Shown here: in pieces, positions 1 to 8,900 of the stretch
Layout: every line of letters begins with the position of its first letter
Numbering within the stretch: the stretch's first letter is position 1
Origin: Delphinapterus leucas
Taxonomy: Eukaryota > Chordata > Mammalia > Artiodactyla > Monodontidae
Length of the DNA stretch: 64,000 nt
Direction of reading: 5' to 3'
Assembly (NCBI RefSeq): GCF_002288925.2
Contig: NW_022098069.1
Span: 67,910,749-67,974,748, forward strand
Program-made: the position numbers and the translations under genes
The notes under the pieces: generated by a model
What the model was told of the DNA's origin: nothing
Seen by the model: the letters and a program-made list of their open reading frames with translations, nothing else
The model's database searches: none

Positions 1-225
1 GGGGCTGCTCTTCGTTGCGGTGGCTTCTCTTGCTGCGGAGCACAGGCTCTAGGTGCGCGGGCTTCAGTAGTTGTGGCACATGGGCTCTAGAGCGCAGGCT
101 CAGTAGTTGTGGCGCATGGGCTCAATTGCTCCGCGTTATGTGGGATCTCCCTGGAACTGGGATCCAACCTGTGTCCCCTGCACTGGCAGGCGGATTCTTA
201 ACCACTGTGCCACCAAGGAAGTCCC
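1..225 (-). mobile_element. CHR-type SINE, long form, cut by window edge
   Basis: In reverse it shows the tRNA-derived head (gggacttccttggtggcaca) at 225 and the ctctagagc/cacaactactg body. It lies in an EXOSC9 intron. Confidence 0.9.
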
Positions 226-309
226 TATATCCCTATTTTTCTTTAAAGTGTCAGAAAGTAGAAATTATGTAAAAAGATAGTTTTTCTTTTGGAATTTGGG
301 TACAGTGAG

Positions 310-740
310 CAGAAGTTCTCAAATCCAGCTACATATAAGATTCACATGGGGACTTTTAGAGAATAGATTGCCATGTAGCACATAGTGCAGCTCGTTAGGA
401 GCACAAAGACTACTTAATTGGAATTCCAGCTCTTCCTTACACTAACTGACCTTTGGCAGATGGCTTCATATTTTTGTGCTTCAATCCCTTTATCTGTAAA
501 ATAGTAAATAATCTTAATTTCAACACCTTCTGTTAGGAGAATATAGGGATAGATATGGATATATTGTACTGTATAGCATAAATTAAGTGTGCAGTAAATG
601 TTAGTTTCTGTTATCATCATTGTCATTATTACCAGCATCATGACCACTGCCAGATCCCTATTTCCAGTGATTCTGATTCATTAGGTCCCTGAGGCCTGGG
701 AATCTTCACTTTATAAAAGCTTTCTGGGGGACACTGTGCA
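310..740 (+). mobile_element. MIR fragment within a MER5-like hAT remnant
   Basis: The MIR pattern runs about 393-645 (tggcagatggcttcat, then tttatctgtaaaatag, then gcagtaaatgttag). The flanks (gttctcaaatccagctacat and gtgattctgattcattagg) resemble the two ends of a MER5-like hAT element. The nested structure is an inference. Confidence 0.45.
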
Positions 741-876
741 GCCCTGTCTTGAACAGAGCTATGGATCACTCACAGAAAGGAAGTTAGTGTATCTGTGGCC
801 TCTTGAGTGGTATCTTCTACATTGTCATAGAAGAGTTTTTGGGTCAGTTCCTTTAACATTTAAAAATAGCTCTCAC

Positions 877-1105
877 GGTCTTCCCTGGTGGCACAGTGGT
901 TGAGAGTCCGCCTGCCGATGCAGGGGACACGGGTTCGTGCCCCGGTCCGGGAAGATCCCACATGCCGCGGAGCGGCTGGGCCCATGAGCCATGGCCGCTG
1001 AGCCTGCGCGTCCGGAGCCTGTGCTCCGCAACGGGAGAGGCCACAACAGTGAGAGGCCCGCGTACCGCAAAAAAAATAAATAAAAATAAATAAATAAAAA
1101 TAAAT
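877..1105 (+). mobile_element. CHR-type SINE, 'gccatggccgctgagcc' form
   Basis: The head is tcttccctggtggcacag and the tail an (AAATA)n-like run. It is flanked by perfect 15-bp target duplications aaaaatagctctcac at 862-876 and 1106-1120. Little diverged, so probably young. Confidence 0.95.
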
Positions 1106-1273
1106 AAAAATAGCTCTCACATCTTGCCTTAATTTGTGTTTACACTGTATTATTTTCATATTTTAAAGGCTTAAATTGCAAAGGTAGAAAAACTAATCTC
1201 ATGTTTTTAGTTTTGTTAGAGAAAGCTACTTGATTTGTTGTCCGTAAATAACAGAGTTCACTTTTATAAATAG

Positions 1274-1362
1274 GTTTTGAGATGTAGTAAAATAGCTGGT
1301 GTGAAGGTAGCAGAAATTACAGAGCTAATACAGAAAGCTTTGGCGAACGACCAGAAAGTTAG
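1274..1362 (+). CDS. EXOSC9: EXOSC9 coding exon (end of RNase PH fold)
   Basis: The acceptor is ...ttataaatag before GTT TTG AGA; the donor is AG|gtaagt. It encodes VLRCSKIAGVKVAEIT through NDQKVR and ends after two bases of an Arg codon. Confidence 0.95.
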
Positions 1363-3265
1363 GTAAGTTTGATTTTTTTAGAACTGAATGGTCCTGTTAT
1401 AGATTTTTCTGTTGAGGATTTTTCTCGCACAAGCATAACTCTACAGTTTTTACACTCAGTCTTTCCTTATCTATTCATCTCAGTTGAATATACTAAATGT
1501 TTTTTGAAAGTTGATTGAACTATTTATTGTATTCCAGTTTACACATAATCTGTATTAAAAAGCCACACAATATTTTTCATTTAAAAAGTTAACATTTTCT
1601 TAGGAAAAAAAGAATCCAGTAGCTCATGTTAACAGAAAGAATACAAACTGGGGTTGATTCCCATCTCTTCTTACTGTGTGACATTAAGCAACAGCTATAT
1701 CTCAGCACTTCAGTGTCTTCTGCTTTAAGTACATAACACATGCTTGACACATGGTTTAATAAATGGTTAATTATAGTAACTTTTTATTATCTCACTTGAT
1801 AGGCATAATAAATTGGTGGGGTTAAGTTAGTCAAATAGTTTCTCATCCAATATTTCTCATGTATCAAAAGGATAAAATAGTTAACTTTTTTTTCCCTTCC
1901 TGTCTTCTCTCCCATCTCTCATTCCCCCTTCCTTCCCAACTCCCCAAAAAAACGCACACAGGAAAGAAGGTGGAAAGTTTGGCTTTGCAGAATCTATAGC
2001 AAATCAAAGGATCACAGCATTTAGAATGGAAAAGGCCCCTATTGATACCTCCGATGTAGAGGAGAAAGCAGAAGAAATCATCTCTGAAGCTGAACCTCCT
2101 TCAGAAGTGTATCTTTCCTGGGTGTTTTTGGTAAAAACAAGAAGATTCATAACACTTTGGGTATTATTAGGGCTCTGTGAAGCATGTGCATATGGAAATT
2201 TGTTTTCTGAAACACTGTACTTTGTTAGAAAAAAACATTTAAGATATGAGACAAGATAGTGATGAGTCATATTAAATTGATGGTGTAACATCTACCTTCT
2301 CTTCAGCTATCCTACCAAAACCAGAAAATTCTTTTATTTTAAGAAGCAATTTACAGCATTTCATTTTCCTTTGGAAAATTGTTCCCTAATCTCACTGGCA
2401 TGGTCAGACACTATACATTATACACATTGTTCTTATTTTTTTTAATAAATTTATTATGTATTTATTTTTGGCTGCATTGGGTCTTCGTTGCTGCACGTGG
2501 GCTTTCTCTAGCTGTGGCAAGCAGGGGCTACTCTGTTGTGGTGCTCGGGCTTCTCATTGCGGTGGCTTCTCTTGATGTGGAGCACGGGCTCTAGGCGCTC
2601 GGGCTTCAGTAACTGTGGCTCACGGGCTCTAGAGCGCATGCTTAGCAGTCGTGGCGCACGGGCTCAGTTGCTCTGCAGCATGCGGGATCTTCCTGGACCA
2701 GGGCTCAAACCCATGTCCCCCTGCATTGGCAGGCGGATTCTTAACCACTGCGCCACCAGGGAAGTCCCCACATTGTCCTTGAAGTTCATTCATTCATCAG
2801 ATTTATTACTGCAACTAAAATGTTCAGAGCAAGTGTGTCTCTTGATATTTCTCACCCATTGTGTCCATAAAATCTTAACCTGAGTTATACACTATTTCTT
2901 CTTCACTGTCCAGCCATCCATAGTATAGCTATTAGTAAATTTTTTCCTAATAATTTGAGGCACACTTCAATCAATCTTAAAGGAAGAAAACTTTCATTCT
3001 AATCATTTTCAGCACTGCATCAAATAGCAGTATTTCTGTTATTCAGTTTTCTTAACTTGCTAAGTGTTTCGAAACCTGTGCTGTGGACTCCTGGAACCGC
3101 CCAAATTGGAGAGGGAATAGAAAACTCCTGGGGTGATCTTGAAGACTCTGAGAAGGAAGATGAAGGTGGCAGTGATGAAGCTATTATTCTTGATAGTATA
3201 AAAATGGACACGGGAGAAGTCTCTAATATTGGAAGCCAAGGTATGTAATACTTTATGGCTATATG

Positions 3266-3306
<41 letters not shown>

Positions 3307-5202
3307 TATATATATCCCTATTTTAGGAATCTTATTTTTATATTAGCAGTTGGGGCTAAATATTTTGTAATTTAAATTTCAACTAAACTGTTGAGGCTAA
3401 CTGCAAGAATATGCTTATCTTTGAGGAATAGTGGTATTCTTTGGTATGTGAAGGGAGTGGCATTTTTTATTTTTAAGTTTTTTTTTTTTTTTTTTTTTGT
3501 ATCTTATCCGGGCCAGTTTTAAGGGGATGAGTTTCTTAAAATCTCATTCCTGTGTGCTATTTTTTCTTTGTATAGTTTCTAGACTCAAACATAAAAAGGC
3601 AGTATCATAACGTATATTAGAGTACTGCCATCCATAGAGCTTTCTGCAGTGTTAGAAATGTTCAGTCTCTACACTGTCCAGCATAGTAGCCACTAGCCAC
3701 ATGTAGCTACTGAGCAGTGAAATGTGGCTTGTGTGAAGAATTCTAAATTTTAATAAACAAGGAGCGATCTAGGAAGTAGGTTGGTGGAGAACTAAAGGAT
3801 GCAGCTATTAAATCTGGCTGAGAAAATAGTGAAGGTGATACTGTTTTGGTGTGTAATGCACATACCTGCCTGCCTTCAAGGAAGATCACTGCCTGTAAAT
3901 ATTACTGAGGACCTGCTGGGGTTTTTTGTAAGGCAAAAAAAAAAAAAATTCCCCATTAATTGGGACCCTTATTCAGCTTCCCCAGTGGTTACTTCTATTT
4001 AGTAGTAGTCTTCCAGACCTCGTTCCATGTATTTACTATATATTTACACCAACATAAGCTGCTTAAACACAGGGACTATTTATTGATAGATGTTAACTTT
4101 TTTTTTTAAACTCCATATGCCTTTATATATTTGTGAAATTTTTCTAATAGGGAGAAAGTAATTGAAAACTATTTAAATATAAAGAATTAATGTAGTAAGT
4201 TTCATGGGGAAAATGGACAAAAGAACAGAAACAGACGTTTCTGTTCCTTTGCCCATTTTTTGTTTCTGTTCCTATTTGTATTTGCATTCCCAAATACAAA
4301 TGGCCAGAAACACATTGGCAAGGGTGTATAGGAAAATGGGTTAATATACTATTCTTGGAGTGTAAATTGAAACATTTCTGGAGGGATCTGGCAAAAATGT
4401 CTTTCGGAAGGTATATGCCTTTTGACCCAGGAATTCTGCTTCTAGGTGTTTTTCCTTTTAGTGTTGTTTATAATAGGGAGAAATTTAAAATCTAGATCTT
4501 CAAAATTAACAAATTCAAGGAGTAGCACAAGGAATTCAGTTGGCATATTGACTTGTTTCCAAATTGGTTCTATAAGATGCTCTATGTGTGTGTGTATAGT
4601 GTGTGTGTGTATATATAGACACACACACACACACACACACGTATGTAGAATTATCCCCCTCATTTTAATTCTATTAAAGAAGCACACATAAGGTTTTTCA
4701 GAGCTCCAAGGAATAACCTCAGGGAAGGGAAGAACCAAATAGTAGATCTGTAAGCCTCCACCCAAAATGCTGCTTGGGCTCTCTATCTGAAACTTATATT
4801 CCTTTCTTAACATTTTCTTAAAAGATGCCCCTATAGTGCTCTCAGACAGTGAAGAAGAAGAAATGATCATTTTAGAACCAGATAAGAATCCGAAGAAAAT
4901 AAGGTAACAAATTTCTGGTTTATTTCAAATGTATACATATACTCAAGACTTTTTAGAAGCTTGCTCTCTGGGTTTCTTCAACCTGAGATTTATAGAATTA
5001 GGTCTGTAAAACTGCTTGGGTGCCTTTCAAGGTTACAGTATTCTTCTGTTCATAGGTGGCAAAAGTAAACTCCTAGTACTAATACTGTTAAAACTTGTTA
5101 ATTTACTTTGTTCACAGAACACAGACCATCAGTGCAACACAAGTAAAAGCACCAAGTAAAAAGCCAGTGAAAAAGAGAAAAAAGAAGAGAGCTGCTAATT
5201 AA
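1274..5202 (+). CDS. EXOSC9: EXOSC9 (exosome component 9, RRP45/PM-Scl-75), 3' part, five coding exons
   Basis: EXOSC9 is one of the six RNase-PH-like ring subunits of the eukaryotic RNA exosome, which degrades and trims RNA in nucleus and cytoplasm; in vertebrates the ring is catalytically inactive. The window holds the C-terminal 191 residues: the end of the RNase PH fold (VLRCSKIAGVKVAEITEL), then the acidic tail (WGDLEDSEKED), a SUMO-interaction-like hydrophobic/acidic motif (APIVLSDSEEEE) and a basic C-terminus resembling a nuclear localisation signal (KKRKKKRAAN). Exons are 1274-1362, 1962-2108, 3065-3240, 4825-4903 and 5118-5202. All junctions are GT-AG and the phases join into one open frame of 576 nt ending in TAA at 5200-5202. 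The full human protein is about 439 aa, so upstream exons lie left of the window. The gene is convergent with CCNA2. Identity rests on recognised protein sequence. Confidence 0.96.
1640..1790 (+). mobile_element. MIR-like fragment
   Basis: It shows the MIR pattern cttactgtgtgacattaagc followed by cttgacacatggtttaataaatgg. Confidence 0.45.
1962..2108 (+). CDS. EXOSC9: EXOSC9 coding exon
   Basis: The acceptor is gcacacag|G AAA GAA; the donor is GAA GT|gtatct. It encodes KEGGKFGFAESIANQRITAF through the acidic EEKAEEIISEAEPPSE stretch and finishes the Arg codon of the previous exon. Confidence 0.95.
2435..2768 (-). mobile_element. CHR-type SINE, long form
   Basis: The reverse copy has a T-rich tail at the left and the head gggacttccctggtggcgca at the right. 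It is flanked by imperfect duplications cacattgttctt and cacattgtcctt. It lies in an EXOSC9 intron. Confidence 0.92.
3065..3240 (+). CDS. EXOSC9: EXOSC9 coding exon (acidic tail)
   Basis: The acceptor is cttgctaag|T GTT TCG; the donor is CAA G|gtatgt. It encodes VSKPVLWTPGTAQIGEG and the ENSWGDLEDSEKEDEGG region. A TA/CA microsatellite starts about 30 bases after the donor. Confidence 0.95.
3268..3318. repeat. (TA)n/(CA) microsatellite
   Basis: Alternating TA with a short CA interruption, about 30 bases after an EXOSC9 splice donor. Confidence 0.9.
3630..3770 (+). mobile_element. MER5-like hAT (non-autonomous) fragment
   Basis: The characteristic stretch agtagccactagccacatgt followed by agctactgagcagtgaaatg places it with MER5-type Charlie-derived elements. 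Confidence 0.55.
4215..4500 (+). mobile_element. Old L1 fragment
   Basis: It resembles the ORF2 3' end of old L1s (acacattggcaagggtgtat; ttttgacccaggaattctgc), strongly diverged. Confidence 0.5.
4577..4642. repeat. (TG)n and (AC)n microsatellite
   Basis: A TG tract followed by an AC tract, able to pair as an imperfect hairpin. Confidence 0.9.
4825..4903 (+). CDS. EXOSC9: EXOSC9 coding exon (SIM-like motif)
   Basis: The acceptor is ttcttaaaag|AT GCC CCT; the donor is ATA AG|gtaaca. It encodes DAPIVLSDSEEEEMIILEP, a hydrophobic core next to acidic residues as in SUMO-interacting motifs. Confidence 0.94.
5118..5202 (+). CDS. EXOSC9: EXOSC9 last coding exon, basic C-terminus
   Basis: The acceptor is tgttcacag|A ACA CAG; it ends at TAA 5200-5202. 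It encodes a Lys/Arg-rich tail ending KKRKKKRAAN. Confidence 0.95.
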
Positions 5203-5333
5203 AGTTCACATAGTTGTATATTTGTGTATATAACTATTAAAAAGGTATTTATTCAGTGCTAACAACCTTGGGTATTATTCACAAACCCATTACAGAATCT
5301 AGTTCTTTATACAGTTTTTACATTATGCTTTAA

Positions 5334-5339
5334 AATAAA
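5334..5339 (+). terminator. Candidate EXOSC9 poly(A) signal, proximal
   Basis: AATAAA lies 132 bases after the EXOSC9 stop codon, in 'ttaaaataaacgtctgg'. Which signal is used cannot be told from sequence. Confidence 0.4.
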
Positions 5340-5547
5340 CGTCTGGAGGACTCTTTAAATAACTGTCACTTTGGTAGGTCAAGTGTAGTAAAAGCCGATG
5401 AATGAAAAGCATTTTCATAGTGTGTACAAAGACCTGAAAGAGTCTTCTTAGATTATGCCCAAGTCAGACAGTTGGCCCAGTTCCTTAGGGAGGTGAATGT
5501 CATCACCTGTGTGTTGGAAGGAGAAGCCTTCCCTGTCCCCATGCTTT

Positions 5548-5553
5548 AATAAA
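5548..5553 (+). terminator. Candidate EXOSC9 poly(A) signal, distal
   Basis: AATAAA lies 346 bases after the EXOSC9 stop codon, in 'gctttaataaaccaaatt'. Use of it would extend the transcript towards the CCNA2 coding end. Confidence 0.4.
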
Positions 5554-5898
5554 CCAAATTAATTTTTCTAAGTGAAATCCTGAAGTCAAATTTTTGCCTC
5601 AAATTAAATTTGACTTACAAACCAAATTTTCCAAATCAATTTATTTCTTATTATCCTGACAGCTGGCATCATTAATACTTTAACAAAAACCACTTAAAAT
5701 TAGCCAAATATCTAAGATAGTTACATGTACAAAAGATATACAAATTAAAACCTTTAAAAAGTAATAGATACCATAATTTGTACTTGACCGTAACTTCCGT
5801 ATTCAGAAATGATTGTAAAATTAAAACCTAAGATAAAATCTGTACACCATATACTTTGAGTGATTTACATCCTAGAAAACAAAGGCAGTCTTTCACTG

Positions 5899-5947
5899 TT
5901 ACACATTTAGTGTCTCGGGTGGGTTGAGGAGAGAAACACCATGATAC
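5899..5947 (-). CDS. CCNA2: CCNA2 coding exon 8, C-terminus
   Basis: The acceptor is gcttacag|G TAT CAT; it ends with TAA at 5901-5899. It encodes [15 protein letters not shown]. Confidence 0.95.
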
Positions 5948-8900
5948 CTGTAAGCAGGGAAAAAAAAATCCATTTTTAGTAAACATTCATTGGGTGAAAC
6001 AGATTATGGAATGAAACATATACTAGGAACTCACAAATGCTATTTCTGTCTACTTGAATTAATGGTTATAAAACTATAGTCTGGTCCCCAACACTTGCAT
6101 GCATGCCCACCGTTCCTCTCCCCTTTTCTCCCTCAAATACAAGACAGAAGCTCAAAACACGTGGCTGCTAAGAGAACAGTTGCTTAAGGAGGCTGTGCCT
6201 GACTTGTGAATCCCTTAAATAAAGTTAAAATGTCAAGGATCTGTGAACCGTACGATAGCCTGGAAAAGCAAGCTTCTTTGGTATCTACTGCTGTTAATTC
6301 TTACTTTGAGTTTTTGTACTTTTCTCTTATTGACTGTTGTGCATGCCGCGGAGCTCTGAGGTAGGTCTGGTGAAGGTCCATGAGACAAGGCTTTAGAGTT
6401 TCCAGCGTATATCCAGTCTTTTGTACTAATGATTCAGGCTGCAGGAGGGAGGACGGAACCACTGAGTTTTGTTTTCAGTAGCAGACACTGAATACAAGTT
6501 AGTAGTTGGCATTAGTTGGCTTGAGTTTTGTCCTAACACCTCCAACTAACATCTTCCAGTTTTCTCAAGCTCTTGTTGCTAACTTCGATCAATTTTTACT
6601 ATTTTCCTTGCCAACAGCAAGTCTTATGGCCTGAATTCTTTAAGCACACCTTTCAAATCCAAGCATTAATAGGAACCAAGCTTTCTACCTAACAGATGCT
6701 ATTAAACAGGTAAGACAGAATGCTTTCAACAGTGTACGTGGCTGAATAGCTCTTCCAGTTCAGTACATCTAGACAACTGTCAGTGGTATAGGACAGTTAT
6801 TTAACCTATCTGGCACAAGCACTTACAGCACAAGGTGGGTGTGTGAGGACGTCGTCATACATACCCAGCTTTGTCCCGTGACAGTGTAGAGTGCTAAATG
6901 AAAGGCTGCTGCGGCGGTCACCGATGGCAAATACTTTAGATATGGGTCAGCATCTATCAAACTTAATTCTCCCAAAAACTGGAATGAAAAAGTAAATATA
7001 CTTTATGATCATAAGAGCTCTGGAATTCAAAACTCAAATCCTTACCTTCTGACCGAATATTTTACTATCTTTAAGACTGGCTCTGTAGCAACCATTGCCA
7101 CATCTTTAAATATATTCACTATCATATTTTGCTTCATTCTCATCCTGTATTTTTCCTCCTTTAATAGCTTTAAAAACAAACTCTTCTGGCTACCATTTAC
7201 CAAGACTTCCTCCTCATACCACTATTCCTAGTGCTTTCTCCATTTATGTTTTCTTTTGCCAATGGTAGGCTTTCTTTCATGCTGCAGCACTAACCTGTCC
7301 CCAGAATACTAAATCCCTTGACCAAGGCTGTATAATGAAACTAGAGCTTGCCCCGAATTGTGACCTTAGAATCTTCATTCAGCAAAATGAAAAGAACTTA
7401 CCATTGCTAAACTTTCAACTTTGCAGTTTGCAGACTGCTGGTGCAGAAAGTACTGGGTAAGAAACTGATTTATTGTTGGTGCAGCTAAGTCAAAAGCAAG
7501 GACTTTCAAAACTAGGTGCTCCATTCTCAGAACTTGTTTCTTGGTATAAGTGTCATCTGTAATGTATACAAACTCTGCTACTTCTGGGGGGTATATTTCT
7601 TCAAACTTTCTACAATGAAAGAAGTTTTAAGTAATCAGTCCTTTTATAAGAAAAGCAAGCTTGTTTGTCCCAACTTGAAATCCCTTAAGCAGAATGAATG
7701 GAACGAATCCAAAACCAGTTGCCTGTTTGCACTGATACTTGACCATTTCTAGCCAAGACTAGGTAAATGCTAATTAAAAGCCCCAAATATTTCTCCCACT
7801 TCAGTCAAAGGAAGTAAGTGAGAGACTGACTTCCCAAGATGGGAACAATGCCAGAGTTCACCAAGTAACTGAAAATGTAGGAAATTTCCTTAGAAAAATA
7901 AATAATTTACATTTTAGTTTTCATGTCTTAATGGAGAAAAGATAAGATTTTGCTTATATACCAGAAAGTACTTTAAAGTAGAAGGAACCACTCTGTAACC
8001 TAGTCCTGGTGTATTAAAATGTCGCCAATCTGTAGGTTCATTCAAGGTGCCCTGAAATCCAGATCTAGGAAAATTAATGTCCTAAATTTAAAAAGTTTCA
8101 TCCACTCCACCATCCCTAAAGTAGTCGCTGACTCCCTGCCTTGTATAGTATGTTAAAATGTCATATTTTAAAAGATCACAATTTCTTCCCTACACAGAAA
8201 GATACTACTAATCACTTTTAACCCAACAAACCAAGTTGTACTTACGAGGCTAACAGCATAGCAGCAGTGCCCACAAGCTGAAGTTTTCCTCTCAACACAG
8301 ACATCGATGAAAGAAACCTATCAATGTAGTTCACAGCCAAATGCAGGGTCTCATTCTGTAGTTTATATTCTTCTCCTACTTCAACTAACCAGTCCACGAG
8401 GATAGCCCTCATACTGTTAGTAATGTCTGGCTGTTTCTTCATGTAACCCACTTTAGGCTTACATTTAACCTGTTGAGAAGGTTACTTAGTATAGTGTTAA
8501 AACTGCAGTTAGATTATTCTACCATTAACAGATGCTGCCTATATGCTAGAAACTTAAGTATAGCATTAGAGTAATTCAGTGGCAGTTAAAAAACTTAAAA
8601 ACATTATCCTCTTAATTTCCTTTCACCACAGTGAACAAATAGTGTAAAAAGTAGATTCAGAGAGCCTTTACCTCCATTTCCCTAAGGTATGTGTGAATGT
8701 CCTCATGGTAGTCTGGTACTTCATTAACACTCACTGGCTTTTCATCTTCCAGTACAATTGACATATCCATAGTATGTGGTGACTCTAGGAGAATTCAAAA
8801 GTACAGTGAAGTTCACTTTTCATTTTTGACTTAATTTAAGAGCTAAAAGTGATTGCCCTTGTAAGGAGTCCCAAACTACCAATGTGTTTATTTCATCCAA

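Larger units (their letters stand above)
5203..5898. other. Shared 3' region between the EXOSC9 and CCNA2 stop codons
   Basis: These 696 bases separate the two convergent stop codons and must hold at least part of both 3' UTRs. Plus-strand AATAAA signals lie at 5334-5339 and 5548-5553. Minus-strand AATAAA (TTTATT here) lies at 5248-5253 and 5640-5645. No repeat was recognised. Confidence 0.75.

Noticed and set aside
860..1159. Minus-strand ORFs in the SINE at 877-1105
   Set aside because: The translated repeats (Cys/Gly/Arg-rich) recur wherever this SINE family occurs, for example 2536-2883, 27721-28046 and 57978-58331; they are SINE sequence, not genes.
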